A stretch of 64,000 nucleotides of DNA from Schlesneria sp. DSM 10557 (GTDB taxonomy: Bacteria > Planctomycetota > Planctomycetia > Planctomycetales > Planctomycetaceae), in assembly GCF_041860085.1 (NCBI RefSeq), contig NZ_CP124747.1, positions 1,860,001 to 1,924,000 on the forward strand, written 5' to 3'. Position 1 is the stretch's first letter. Every line of letters begins with the position of its first letter. Shown here one piece after another: positions 10,243-19,337 of this stretch. Under the pieces are notes generated by a model, which did no database searches, was not told where the DNA came from, and saw only the letters and a list, made by a program, of their open reading frames with translations. The position numbers were made by a program, and so were the translations under genes.

Positions 10243-10452
10243 ACCGCCAGGCGCTCGAATCGCGTTCTCGGGCTACTCGTTTGTCTGCCTCGCGCTTTCA
10301 ATTCGCTGCTCAACCCAAGACGCAGATTGACCATTTACGGACATTTGCCGTAAATTGGGCGGTCGAGAGAATAGAGAGAGGACGCGCGAGCACGTGTGAC
10401 CTGGCTAATGCCTGCTTTTGTCCTGGTCGAATCAAACTGATGGAGCGATGTG

Positions 10453-10959
10453 ATGCCGCACGATTTTCAAGGGGGTGAAGGCGCCGGTACCGAGACCATG
10501 CGAGGCCGCGCCTGGCCCTGCCTGCGCCAGTTTTGCATTTTCCTTGAGAATCGCGTCGGCCGCTTGAATGATGTCATGCGTCAGCTTGAGTCCCTCGACA
10601 CCCGTGTCATGGCCCTCAGCATCGTCGATTCAGTCGACTTCGCCATGATTCGCCTGATGTTCGATAATGCCGATCGGGCTCGGGAAAAACTGGAGCTTTC
10701 TGGCTTTTTGTTCAGTGAGAGCGATGTCGTCGGTGTCGAGCTGCCTGAAGGGGACAAACCGTTTCACGCGGTCTGTTCTGCTCTCGTCAAAGCCGAAGTG
10801 AACATCCACCACGCCTATCCACTGCTGTACCGTCGGCACGGTCGCGGGGCAGTCGCCATGTTCGTCGACGATGTCGACCAGGCGGTGCATATTCTTCAGG
10901 ACGCTGGCCACCGAATCGTCACAGAAAGCGATTTGCATGACGACGATGAATACCTGTAA
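10453..10959 (+). CDS. Tandem ACT-domain protein
   Basis: The 168-residue protein contains two ACT-like ligand-binding units. The first is around FCIFLENRVGRLNDVMRQLE (about residues 25-90) and the second around FHAVCSALVKAEVNIHHAYP (about residues 95-155). Each has the beta-alpha-beta-beta-alpha-beta pattern, with Gly/Asn at the first turn. Small double-ACT proteins usually sense amino acids. There is no catalytic domain, so it is likely regulatory. The C-terminus is acidic (DLHDDDEYL). The ATG directly follows an in-frame GTG, and either could start. It is not in an obvious operon. Confidence 0.75.
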   Translation: MPHDFQGGEGAGTETMRGRAWPCLRQFCIFLENRVGRLNDVMRQLESLDTRVMALSIVDSVDFAMIRLMFDNADRAREKLELSGFLFSESDVVGVELPEGDKPFHAVCSALVKAEVNIHHAYPLLYRRHGRGAVAMFVDDVDQAVHILQDAGHRIVTESDLHDDDEYL

Positions 10960-11422
10960 CGGCGGCGTGGAAAAAATTCATCACCTGACTGTCCGGTAGC
11001 GAAAGTTCTGGCCCGGCCGTCCAATTCGCCGATTTCATCGATCTGGCCGCGGAACCGGTTGGTACTGAATCTGCGGCCCGAAATCCGTCGCTTCAACCGG
11101 CCGAACCCCTCTATCCTTCTCGGTTGAAGCCCCGTGCTCCGGCCAACCGGCTCATACCTCGAATCGATAACGAGGTCTACGTCAACTCTAACGTCCACAC
11201 GGGTCGTTCCGCACACAGTCCGCATGATGCCGTTTGACATCACATTTTCTCGGCTTATATTCAATTTCGACGACGCGGATGACGACGGCTGGCCACCCCA
11301 GCCCTCGACGTGCCACAGGGATTGAGGGCCGCATGTCCGCCGTTCACACCTCGAGGGGGGGTGTGAAAGACCGGCGATGAGAACTCCACTGCCTATTCCT
11401 GACAGAAGGGCGATGTTCGATC
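10960..11422. other. Intergenic region with a 10-bp inverted repeat
   Basis: About 460 bp without a credible gene. It contains the perfect inverted repeat GCTTCAACCG (11090-11099) and CGGTTGAAGC (11121-11130) with a 21-nt loop. This could be a transcript-end hairpin for the ACT gene or a leader structure for the protease gene. Confidence 0.45.
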
Positions 11423-13081
11423 ATGCGACTCTGTAATTACCTGAAAACAACAATATTTTTGTACACTGCGGGATCCGTCTTCGGTCTTGTCCACGCAGCA
11501 GACCAGGTCGCCGAAGGACGCTTCACCCGAACCCGAGCCGTCTCAACGGAAGATGGTCTGACGAGTGCAGTGGAGGAAGGCCTTGAACTTCGCTCGTCAC
11601 GCCGCTGGGCCGAAGCGATTGAGTTCTATGAGAAATCGCTGAAGACCTGGCCGAACAGCGAACAGCTGAAGCAAGGTCTGCGTCAGTCGAAGGTCCATTT
11701 CTCGGTCGAACGACGCTACGCCGACAAATCCTTCCTCAATAACATGCTTCCCATGTCCCGGGTCGAAGCCCTGGTCTATCTGGATGACGTTCTCGATAAA
11801 GTCAGACAGTATTATGTCGACTCCATCAGTGCGACAGACTTCATCGCACACGGAACCGAAAGTCTCTACTTCGCGCTGAATAACGAGAAATTCCTCCAGA
11901 AAAACATTCCGTACGGCGAACAGGAAAGTATTTCCCAGTTCCGCCGCATGCTGCGGGATCAGTACTGGAACAAGAAGGTCAACGGTGCGGAAGGAGCACG
12001 ACGGACGGTCATTGAACTGTCGGACTATGCACAGCGTGACCTCAAACTGTCTGCCAGCGCGATCGTCATGGAGTTCGTCTTCGGCGGATGCAATTCGCTG
12101 GACGATTACAGCAGCTACCTGACGCCCGGTAAGCTCGACGACCTCTACAACAATATCGATGGACAGTTCGTCGGAATCGGCATCGAGATGAAAGCAGAGA
12201 GCGGCAAAGGACTGTTGCTCGTCAATGTGCTGGCGGAAAGCCCCGCTGCGGAAGGAGGAGCGCAGATCGGTGATTACATCGTCGAGATCGATGGACGTGA
12301 CTGCCGCAAGTTAAGCACCGAAGAAGCCGCGACAATGCTCCAGGGCCAGCCCAATAGTCGAGTCCGCTTGACGCTGGCGGATAGTACCACTCAGGAAGAA
12401 CGAGTCGCGACCCTGACTCGCCGCTCTGTGAAAGTGCGAAGTATTCCTGTCGTTAAGATCATCGATAGTGCCAATCGAATCGGCTACATCCGGATGACGG
12501 GATTCCAGAAGAACACGGCTGAAGAACTCGACGCCGCACTGACCAAACTGCGACGTGAAGGGATGGAAGCACTGATCTGGGATGTCCGTGGAAATCCTGG
12601 GGGACTTCTGACTGCCGCCGTCGAAGTTCTCGACCGATTCATGGGGAATGGCGTGATTGTCTCAACGCGTGGACGAGTCCAGGATCAGAACACGACCTAC
12701 TCGGCCCATTCAGATGCGACTGACTGGACGGGCCCTCTGGTCCTGCTGGTCGATGGCGATAGTGCCAGTGCCAGTGAAATCGTCGCAGGAGCCGTGAACG
12801 ACCATCGTCGTGGCACCATCGTCGGACGGAAAACCTATGGGAAATGGTCGGTTCAAAGCATTCTTCCCGGTCACGCTGATACCGGTTTTCGTCTGACAAC
12901 GGCCAAGTTCTATTCGCCCAACGGCAGCACCTACGGTAAGATCGGAATTCAACCACACGTTCAAGTGACTGACGACTCTGATCGTCTTGCTCAACGCAGT
13001 CGAACCCGTGGTCAAATCGAAGATGATCGAGACGTCGAAGCAGGGCTGGAAACACTGCGTAAACAACTGGCGAAACGATGA
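11423..13081 (+). CDS. Secreted S41-family C-terminal processing protease
   Basis: The 552-residue protein has an N-terminal export signal (hydrophobic TTIFLYTAGSVFGLVHA, cleavage near AADQ). A helical, possibly TPR-like region follows around residues 45-90. A PDZ domain lies at about residues 250-330 (GQFVGIGIEMK, LAESPAAEGGAQIGDYIVEIDG), then an S41 peptidase domain. The Ser/Lys dyad fits DGDSASASEI (Ser449 by comparison with Prc) and RKTYGKWSVQ (Lys474, Gln478). These proteases cleave C-terminal tails or misfolded proteins in the periplasm. The canonical GKG is GKW here, a mild deviation. The stop overlaps the start of the next gene by 4 bp (ATGA), indicating translational coupling. Confidence 0.88.
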   Translation: MRLCNYLKTTIFLYTAGSVFGLVHAADQVAEGRFTRTRAVSTEDGLTSAVEEGLELRSSRRWAEAIEFYEKSLKTWPNSEQLKQGLRQSKVHFSVERRYADKSFLNNMLPMSRVEALVYLDDVLDKVRQYYVDSISATDFIAHGTESLYFALNNEKFLQKNIPYGEQESISQFRRMLRDQYWNKKVNGAEGARRTVIELSDYAQRDLKLSASAIVMEFVFGGCNSLDDYSSYLTPGKLDDLYNNIDGQFVGIGIEMKAESGKGLLLVNVLAESPAAEGGAQIGDYIVEIDGRDCRKLSTEEAATMLQGQPNSRVRLTLADSTTQEERVATLTRRSVKVRSIPVVKIIDSANRIGYIRMTGFQKNTAEELDAALTKLRREGMEALIWDVRGNPGGLLTAAVEVLDRFMGNGVIVSTRGRVQDQNTTYSAHSDATDWTGPLVLLVDGDSASASEIVAGAVNDHRRGTIVGRKTYGKWSVQSILPGHADTGFRLTTAKFYSPNGSTYGKIGIQPHVQVTDDSDRLAQRSRTRGQIEDDRDVEAGLETLRKQLAKR

Positions 13082-13977
13082 ACGATGGAGTGGCGGACTG
13101 GCTGATTACCACGGGGCGCGGGAACCGACCGACGCTCCGTTGGTCGTTTTCTGTCGATGCCCCCCTGACAGACATCCGTTTCTCACGAGAATCGGGCGAA
13201 GTCCTCGCCGCCGATGTCTCTGGCGGAATTTATCTTCTGGATCGCCGAGGTCAGGTCCGGGCCCTGACTCGCACTCGCCACTCCGTACAGCGACTTGCCT
13301 GGGCTGATACCGGGGTCGCCGGGGCAGCCGTTCTCGATGATCATCTGGTCGGCTGGTTCAATCGAAATCTGCAGTTTCAGTGGACACGAGATCTCTCGGA
13401 TCAAATTCTGGCCATTTCCGTCGATCCGTATGGTTCCCACGTCGCTCTGGGTCAGGCCGACGGCGTCAACCTGATCTATTCTCAGGAAAATAAGAAGTTC
13501 AGCCGGTTCGAAACCGTACGGCCACTGCGCCACATGCAGTTTCTTTCCGGCACGACCGATCTTCTGGTCGCCTCGGAGTATGGACTGACCGGCCGCTATA
13601 AGATGAACGGGACACCCGTCTGGACCAGCAAGTTGTGGTCAACGGTGGGGGATGTGGCGGCGACCGGTGACGGACGGTCCTTTTTCCTCGCCAGCTACGC
13701 ACAAGGGATCCAGGCCTTCGACGGGCAGAACGGCAACACCCGCGGGACCTTTATCTGCGACGGGACCGTGGGACTCGTCACCTGCGGTTTCGCCAAGCGG
13801 AAGATCGTCGCCTACACGATGGAACGAACCCTGTTCAGCGTGGACGATGCCGGCAATCCCGAATGGAATGTCACGGTCCCTGACGACATCCAGAAAATCA
13901 TCCTCTCGCCCCTGTGCGACTTCATCATCTGCGGCTTCGCCTCTGGCCGGATCATGCGGTTCGACATGTCGAACTGA
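13078..13977 (+). CDS. WD40/PQQ-like beta-propeller protein
   Basis: The 299-residue protein consists of repeated blade-like units: LRWSFSVDAPLTDIRFS, LLDRRGQVRALTRT, FQWTRDLSDQILAISVDPYG, TPVWTSKLWSTVGDVAATGDG and PEWNVTVPDDIQKIILSPLC. Each pairs an aromatic strand with a small-residue turn. No signal peptide is visible, so a cytoplasmic location is likely, or another start is used. Its ATG overlaps the stop of the S41 protease gene (ATGA), so the two are coupled. The propeller may be a scaffold or adaptor linked to the same process, but no catalytic residues are evident. The propeller fold is well supported and the role is not. Confidence 0.7.
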   Translation: MNDGVADWLITTGRGNRPTLRWSFSVDAPLTDIRFSRESGEVLAADVSGGIYLLDRRGQVRALTRTRHSVQRLAWADTGVAGAAVLDDHLVGWFNRNLQFQWTRDLSDQILAISVDPYGSHVALGQADGVNLIYSQENKKFSRFETVRPLRHMQFLSGTTDLLVASEYGLTGRYKMNGTPVWTSKLWSTVGDVAATGDGRSFFLASYAQGIQAFDGQNGNTRGTFICDGTVGLVTCGFAKRKIVAYTMERTLFSVDDAGNPEWNVTVPDDIQKIILSPLCDFIICGFASGRIMRFDMSN

Positions 13978-14103
13978 TATCGAGACATGCGAGCGTAAGA
14001 CCGTCGGTTGTTGAATCGCATTCGATCGGCTCAACAGCGAACAGGCCGGCTTGAACTCTGTTCCGCTCGCGCGGGAGCACGATGCAGAAACGGACAAGAC
14101 TTC

Positions 14104-15048
14104 TTACCCCAGCCGCTCCCGCTGACGACTCCATTCTGACGGAATGGCATTCTTTCCATTCGCCAGCGCAACAATTCCTCCAATAATCGCGCAGTTGGTA
14201 TCGATATCACCGTGGACTCGAATGGCGGTCCAAAGTGCCTCGGAATAACTATCCAGGTGCGCAGCCGCGACCCACAGGCAAAAGGGAACCGTATCTGCCG
14301 AAGAGACTTCGGAGCCATTGCCAAGTCGATTTGCCACATCAAATTCCCACTCAGTCAGCGGAATTGTCAGAGCTTGTTCAATCCCGGTCCGAGTGGGCCC
14401 CGAAGGCGTTAACTCGTGAGCGAGTTTCAGCAGGTCGCTGGCAGGGAATTTCTGTTGAAACTGGCTCCGGTTCCAGGCCCAGGCGGCAGCCACCGCCACG
14501 GCAATCGCCCCGGCCATTCCGTCTGGATGAGCATGCGTCACCTCGGCCGAAAGTGCGGCCTGCTCGACAACGCACGAGAGATCATCCGCAAAATAGGCGC
14601 CGACGGGTGCCGCGCGCATCGCCGCTCCGTTCCCAAATGAACCGGTTCCCCCAAATAACTCCCGCGACTCGACTTCCCAGTCCGCGCCGCGGTGAATGTT
14701 CCGCAGCAAGTCGTGCTGGGCGGGACCGTATCCTCGATCAGGATCCAGGGTGTAGCGTCGACCGAACACGCTGGCTAACTCGTGCTGATCAATCCGTCCA
14801 TGTTGATCCAGGACTTCGATGATTCCCAGGGCCATCGCGGTGTCATCGGTCCAGCGCCATGGCCCCTCAGGCACAATCCGGTTCCGCAGACACATGTCCC
14901 GAACCCACGGCGACAAGAAACGCTCTCCCAGCGCATCGCCGACCGACAACCCCTCCAGCGCCAATCGGGCCCGCATCAGTCGCAGTTCAATCAAATCCAT
15001 TCCCATTCCGTCGGACCCCGCTGATTCAGACAGAACAGTGCCAAGCAC
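14104..15048 (-). CDS. ADP-ribosylglycohydrolase family protein (DraG-like)
   Basis: The 314-residue protein has the family's metal-binding motifs: GLSVGDALGERF near residue 34, RWTDDTAMAL near residue 65 (the DD metal ligands), GSFGNGAAMRAAPVG, THAHPDGMAGA, and DIDTNCAIIGGIVAL near residue 280 (the second Asp pair). DraG-type enzymes remove ADP-ribose from proteins or other acceptors using two divalent metals. The first 16 residues before MDLIELRLMRARL are poorly conserved in type, so the true start may be one of the internal Mets at residues 15-17. It is convergent with the propeller gene and stands alone. The substrate cannot be told from the context. Confidence 0.88.
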   Translation of the reverse strand: MLGTVLSESAGSDGMGMDLIELRLMRARLALEGLSVGDALGERFLSPWVRDMCLRNRIVPEGPWRWTDDTAMALGIIEVLDQHGRIDQHELASVFGRRYTLDPDRGYGPAQHDLLRNIHRGADWEVESRELFGGTGSFGNGAAMRAAPVGAYFADDLSCVVEQAALSAEVTHAHPDGMAGAIAVAVAAAWAWNRSQFQQKFPASDLLKLAHELTPSGPTRTGIEQALTIPLTEWEFDVANRLGNGSEVSSADTVPFCLWVAAAHLDSYSEALWTAIRVHGDIDTNCAIIGGIVALANGKNAIPSEWSRQRERLG

Positions 15049-15372
15049 CGAGATCTATGAGCAATCAAAGGTCAAAGCATACCTTCGTCCAGCGACTTTA
15101 CCGCCCGAGATCGAGTTTGCCAGAATCGGACAATCCCCTGTTATCCTGGTCGTCTCGTATCACCCGGCCTGAGACAACGCTCGCATCTTCCATCCGACAA
15201 CCGTAAATGAATGTGTTTCTGCCAGCAACCAGATCTGATATACCCCGATGACCCTGCCTGAACCACCAGTTGCGGCAGCAATCGTTTGTGGAGCCGTTCC
15301 AATACTCCATATTTTTGTTCAACTTGAAGATTGACTCTCAAGCAGACGTCGCCAATGCGCGGGAACGAAGAG

Positions 15373-15792
15373 ATGCGATTTTTTAATGAGAAAATACTGA
15401 ATGCTTTGTATTTAAGTGCAGTCTTAATCGTTATCTACTTCGGTGTAAGGTGGAAGTTGCACGACTTATATGCGCTCGACGATGGATATGCAGTGTGGCT
15501 CGCGGCCAATTTAGTCAAGTATTATATGAGAGAGCATGATGGCGAATGGCCTCGTTCCTGGGAAGATCTCCGCGACTTGTACAGCATCCACGGAGGGGGG
15601 GACGGCGAATGGACTTTCGAAAAGTATCAAAGTCGCGTATTCATCGACTTTACGGCTGACCCAATTAAACTCAGAGAATTGTCGCTGCAGCCGGGAGAAG
15701 TGAAATTTAATGTTATTCGAGCGAGATGGACTGGCGGTGAAATTGGTGAGGGTCCCAATGTGATTATTCGTGATCACCTTCGTTATAAATAA
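15373..15792 (+). CDS. Small membrane-anchored protein of unknown function
   Basis: The frame is open from further upstream; the ATG at 15373 gives MRFFNEKILNALYLSAVLIVIYF, a single N-terminal transmembrane anchor, and about 139 residues in total. The remainder is soluble (for example YYMREHDGEWPRSWEDLRDLY), with WP and DL motifs seen in several planctomycete proteins that measure or store short text-like values. I do not recognise a named family. Base composition is more AT-rich than the genes to its left, hinting at an accessory origin. A start at 15355 is also possible. Confidence 0.55.
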   Translation: MRFFNEKILNALYLSAVLIVIYFGVRWKLHDLYALDDGYAVWLAANLVKYYMREHDGEWPRSWEDLRDLYSIHGGGDGEWTFEKYQSRVFIDFTADPIKLRELSLQPGEVKFNVIRARWTGGEIGEGPNVIIRDHLRYK

Positions 15793-16243
15793 GTATACAA
15801 CGAGTAGACGAACTGAATCGATACGCTCTGCGCGATGATAAGCGAATAGCATACTTCCAAGTGAGAGATCCACGTTACTGTTTGGCCTTTCAGCAAATGG
15901 ATCATGATCCAATAACGAGTACGTCGTTCCGCATCACACACCACTTGAGCTGTTGACGGATCCTGTACTTGGCGCATGGTCTCCAGTGAGAAAAGGCCAT
16001 CCAGCGGCAACTCCTTCTTATCTTCGCTTCGACCCGGAAAAAGATTGCGAGTCAAAGTTGAAATGAGCGAGGAACCAACGGAACCGGCACCGGGGTCCAG
16101 GGCCAGCCATCTTTCTTAAGCTGAGAGAACAGACGGTGATTGAACTTTTCCAGGAAGGTCTGCACAGTGGGGACGCGGCCCCTTTCGCATATTAACGACG
16201 CACGCCTTTTTTGGAATGACGTTCAGACGAAGAACCGTGGAGT
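15793..16243. other. Intergenic spacer, no gene seen
   Basis: About 450 bp with only short shadow-like frames. It separates the forward membrane-protein gene from the reverse-strand PaiB gene, so it is probably a 3'-3' junction plus debris. Confidence 0.35.
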
Positions 16244-16867
16244 TCAGGTAACGTCAGAAAGCGAGGCTGCCATTCGCTTGGCGATGTCGCGGGAGTCGTC
16301 GCCTGGCTGCGATTCCAAAGCGCGAATCACCCGACGGCGACGCTCTTCAGGATGGTTCTGATTGAGTTTTGCTTTGCCCTCTAAGCGGCTCAAGTTGATT
16401 TGAAAGCCTACGATTGACTTCAGCATCTTCTCCATTTCTGGGTCATTGATATCGTAGGACCACGGTTTCGGCATTCGTTCCTCATAGACCGTAACGGTCC
16501 GAGTGAGAATGTCATGGAGACGATCGCGGTCCTCTATCAGCTGCAACGAACCGTATCCGTGCACCGTCACATAGTTCCAAGTCGGGACAGTTCCTGGAGT
16601 CTCGTACCAGGTCGGTGAGATGTAGGCATGGGGACCTGGAAAGATCACCAGAACCTCACCCTCCGTTTCCCGCCACTGCGGATTCGCCCTTGCCATGTGA
16701 CCGAGTAAGACACCGTGGGAATTTTCCCCTGCGTCAAAAAGCAGTGGAAGATGTGTTGCAGTCATTCCACTTTTGCCATGCGTGACCAGCATGGCGAAGC
16801 TGTGTTTCCGTATGATGGCGTGAAGCTCCGAAGTATCGGAGATTCTGAACGAGTTAGGGGTATACAT
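16244..16867 (-). CDS. paiB: PaiB-family FMN-binding negative regulator
   Basis: The 207-residue protein has the full PaiB signature: MYTPNSFRISDTSELHAIIR at the start, ATHLPLLFD, LLGHMARANPQWR, VIFPGPHAYISPTWY, VPTWNYVTVHGYG, and a C-terminal GFQINLSRLEGKAKLNQNH followed by a small helical tail. The family is a flavin-reductase-like split barrel. In Bacillus PaiB is linked to negative control of sporulation and protease genes; in other bacteria the role is unclear. Length matches the family. About 250 bp upstream (reverse strand) is an AraC-type remnant, which may once have been a neighbouring regulator. Confidence 0.9.
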   Translation of the reverse strand: MYTPNSFRISDTSELHAIIRKHSFAMLVTHGKSGMTATHLPLLFDAGENSHGVLLGHMARANPQWRETEGEVLVIFPGPHAYISPTWYETPGTVPTWNYVTVHGYGSLQLIEDRDRLHDILTRTVTVYEERMPKPWSYDINDPEMEKMLKSIVGFQINLSRLEGKAKLNQNHPEERRRRVIRALESQPGDDSRDIAKRMAASLSDVT

Positions 16868-17117
16868 ATCGAAGCTCCTCAGTGGTATGCCGCAGACTGG
16901 CTGAAGTGGTGACGGCGATCGGCCCCATGGCCGTGATTGCTCAGAGGGAGTCGTCGTTCATGGCGCCTCCTGGAAAGGTCTTCTTCCGACAACTCCCTGG
17001 TCGCAGACGCCGTTTTTCCTCTGCGCTTCAGTCTGCTTTTCACTGCGCATTACGCAGCCGAAACTGAGTCATATCATTTTTTGCGCTTCGAACAAGAACG
17101 ATCTCGGGTTTTGATGA

Positions 17118-17303
17118 TCACTGCCGACAGAACCGTTGACGGTAGTCGCTGGGAGCGACTTTCATCACCCGCTGGAACGATCGTCTCATCGAATCTGCGC
17201 TGCCAAATCCGCACTGCTTTGCGATGACCTCTAACGGCTGATCTGTCTCTTCTAGTCGCGGCAAGTAAACTCCCGTCAAGTAGTCCACTTCACGACAAAC
17301 CGC
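17118..17303 (-). pseudogene. C-terminal remnant of an AraC/GlxA-family regulator
   Basis: Reading the reverse strand between stops gives about 61 codons: VDYLTGVYLPRLEETDQPLE, then VIAKQCGFGSADSMRRSFQR and VMKVAPSDYRQRF before TGA at 17118-17120. This is the second helix-turn-helix of AraC-family regulators (typical form: CGFGSxxxMRRxFxRxxGxxPSDYRxRF). An in-frame stop lies just upstream, and no amidotransferase-like N-terminal domain or first HTH is present. It is therefore a truncated, non-functional fragment. Confidence 0.75.
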
Positions 17304-17727
17304 TCAGGTCGCTCCGTTCGAAAGCTGAGGAGCGACCGCGAGTTGGCAAATGGCAAGCGTCTCCAGATAACCACCGCTCTCCAGAACGTCGTTCGTTGAT
17401 TCCATCTTCGGGCGACGTTTTAAGTGGCGCGGAGATTCGGAGGGATAACGTCCAAAACGGGTCCTCACCTCCCTCGGAATCGGAATCGGAATCGCCGCTG
17501 TATCGCCCGAGTGAGAGCGTGGCCTCCACGAGCAAGATTCACTGCGCAGTGGGGACCTCGACGAGGCCCTCAGCTCTGGAATTCTTGCCGATGTGACCGG
17601 CGAGCCGTCATGGATGGACTGACGGAAAACTTCTCGTCATGGCCCGTTCGGCGGGGCAGGCTGAAACGGAAATGGACAACAAAGGCTGGCGGACAGTCTG
17701 CTCGAAGGGACCGTGAACCGACGCTCG
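17304..17727. other. Intergenic spacer, no gene seen
   Basis: About 420 bp between the AraC remnant and the PHA-type gene. The short frames here have shadow-like composition, and a low-complexity run of TCGGAATCGGAATCGG occurs near 17475. Confidence 0.3.
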
Positions 17728-18051
17728 CTACCTGGAGTGGCCAAGGGCTTTAACGGTTCCGCTGGTGACGGCGGCTTTAATGAATCCACCCAAGGCCGCG
17801 AGGAATTCGGGAACGCTGACCGTGACATTGACCGAGTCGTCGAGGATTTGGAATTCGGCCGAGAACTTCTGGCCCAGGCCAGTCGCTTGCAGATGAAATT
17901 GGTCCCCCTCCCATCGCTTCTCAAGGGACATCATCCCCAGCACACCGCCACCGTCGAGGTGCTGCATCGCCCCGAATCCCTCCTGAATCCGGCGCCTGGC
18001 TTCCGCCTTGCCCAATTTGTGCGGCACGTTCACGACAATTGGCTGGCTCAT
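17728..18051 (-). CDS. Polyhydroxyalkanoic acid system family protein
   Basis: The 107-residue protein starts MSQPIVVNVPHKLGKAEARR and continues with RIQEGFGAMQ, FHLQATGLGQKFSAEFQILD and SVNVTVSVPEFLAAL. This is the pattern of the small PHA granule region (PHA_gran_rgn) family: a leading beta-strand with HKLG, an Arg-rich helix, then an amphipathic beta-sheet. These proteins are encoded near PHA synthesis genes in many proteobacteria and are thought to bind granules; the function is not firmly known. No PHA synthase or depolymerase is in this window. The length is full for the family. Confidence 0.75.
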   Translation of the reverse strand: MSQPIVVNVPHKLGKAEARRRIQEGFGAMQHLDGGGVLGMMSLEKRWEGDQFHLQATGLGQKFSAEFQILDDSVNVTVSVPEFLAALGGFIKAAVTSGTVKALGHSR

Positions 18052-18339
18052 GAATCGGCACCTGATGAAATCGAGTGAGTGGACGTCGTTGTGCAGTACG
18101 CACGGCAGCGGGATTATTCGGGTCTGTCACACGGAAGGCCAGACTCGCTCGTCAATTTGCACAGCCTTTGACGCAGAAAAGTAAAATCTGCACGCTTGAA
18201 GCGCGAGTCCACCAACTGGGGGTAGTGCTTCAACGAGTTATTCCTGGAGCGTGACATCCTAAAAAAGGCGTTGGCAACACAATATACTGCGTCCCCGTCG
18301 ATCAACCGATTCACCCCCTTGAAGAAAGGACTTCGTTCA

Positions 18340-18463
18340 CTGCCGAAGGCCTCAGCCCCATTCGCAAGCTCGTCGAACCTCCTTTGGATACTTCGAAGCG
18401 TTTTACAACCGTGTCAAAAGGGATTCGACAAGCGGCTATCTCTCACCCGTCAGGTTTGAGTAG
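18340..18463 (+). pseudogene. C-terminal scrap of an IS3-family OrfB transposase
   Basis: The forward strand ending with TAG at 18461-18463 reads QARRTSFGYFEAFYNRVKRD followed by STSGYLSPVRFE. This is the conserved C-terminal end of IS3-family OrfB (typical form: ARxxLFEYIExFYNRxRxHSxLGYLSPxxFE). Nothing upstream restores the rest of the integrase domain. It resembles but is not identical to the IS3 fragment at 48963. Confidence 0.7.
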
Positions 18464-18767
18464 CCCATCTTATCCTAACTTTGCGCCGGCATTTAATGGG
18501 AAGCCCATGGGAACAGAGTCGTCAACGATCTGCGAATTTCACAAAGTAAATCCATGAAGAACAATCTATTGACCGCTCTTCACCGCTGGGCATCTCGCCA
18601 GGACGAAAATTTCATCACGGATTAAGATGGTTCAGTCGTCCAGAGCAGAAAATGATTTATGGAGTGAATGAATACATCAATTTCAAAGTCTCTCAACTGC
18701 GGGAGTCAAATGAACGCGGCCATTGATGAGATGCTCCTTGCAGTGAGATCAAGGCTCCCCAAGTCAA
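18464..18767. other. Intergenic spacer, no gene seen
   Basis: About 300 bp, AT-richer than the surrounding chromosome, between the IS3 scrap and the 3' end of the reverse-strand three-gene operon. No protein-like frame is seen. Confidence 0.3.
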
Positions 18768-19331
18768 TCATTGGTTGTCGTTGAGATTTCTCAAATCTTT
18801 GTAGATGTGCTGAGCGGTGAACCCCTTGTATGTGGAGACATGCGGGCACTTTATCCAACCGAGTTTCAGGAATGCACGCTGGGCATAATTGTTATGTAGT
18901 GATTGCGCTGCAATGATGACTGAACAGCTAGAGGAGCACGCTATGTACTCCATGTACGTTTGCATCTTTGTAAAGACGCCTTCTCCACGACTGGACTGTG
19001 AAACGACCACCCGGTCCACACGAGCGACGGATTGGCGAAGTTCAGACTCGGCTATTCCCACAAAAGAAGCCAGGAGTTTGAAATCGTAGGCTTCATGGGC
19101 AATGAAAGGCCAATCGGAGAGGCGGGTCAACCGCATGGTTCCAACCACCTCGCCGTTGGAGTCGAGTCCGACCACGATCCGTGATTGGGGACCATCGTCC
19201 TGGTCAACCCAAATCTGTCGTTCATGGTCGGCATACCGAGCATCTCCACCTTCGCGATAAAAGACTTCATATCGAATCTGAAGAGCTTTGTGCCTTAGTT
19301 CGTCTGTCGTGGCTTCAATGGCTGTAAACAT
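18768..19331 (-). CDS. GNAT acyltransferase, FeeM/autoinducer-synthase-like
   Basis: The 187-residue protein begins with ALQIRYEVFYREGG, the RYxVFxxE motif shared by FeeM-type N-acyl amino acid synthases and AHL-synthase-like GNATs. VGLDSNGEVVGTMRLTRL is a typical GNAT beta-4 strand. SVARVDRVVVSQSSRGEGVF is the acyl donor-binding segment, and NNYAQRAFLKLGW is the C-terminal GNAT helix. It should transfer an acyl group to an amine from acyl-CoA or acyl-ACP. It is the last gene of a tight reverse-strand operon, only 6 bp after the GCS2-like ligase gene. I infer that it acylates the product of the two upstream enzymes. No LuxR-type partner is nearby. Confidence 0.8.
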   Translation of the reverse strand: MFTAIEATTDELRHKALQIRYEVFYREGGDARYADHERQIWVDQDDGPQSRIVVGLDSNGEVVGTMRLTRLSDWPFIAHEAYDFKLLASFVGIAESELRQSVARVDRVVVSQSSRGEGVFTKMQTYMEYIACSSSCSVIIAAQSLHNNYAQRAFLKLGWIKCPHVSTYKGFTAQHIYKDLRNLNDNQ

Positions 19332-19337
19332 AAAAGT

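Noticed and set aside
18768-19331. Calling the GNAT gene a LuxI-type quorum-sensing synthase
   Set aside because: Only the general RYxVF motif is shared; the full set of LuxI invariant residues is not apparent and no LuxR-type regulator is nearby.
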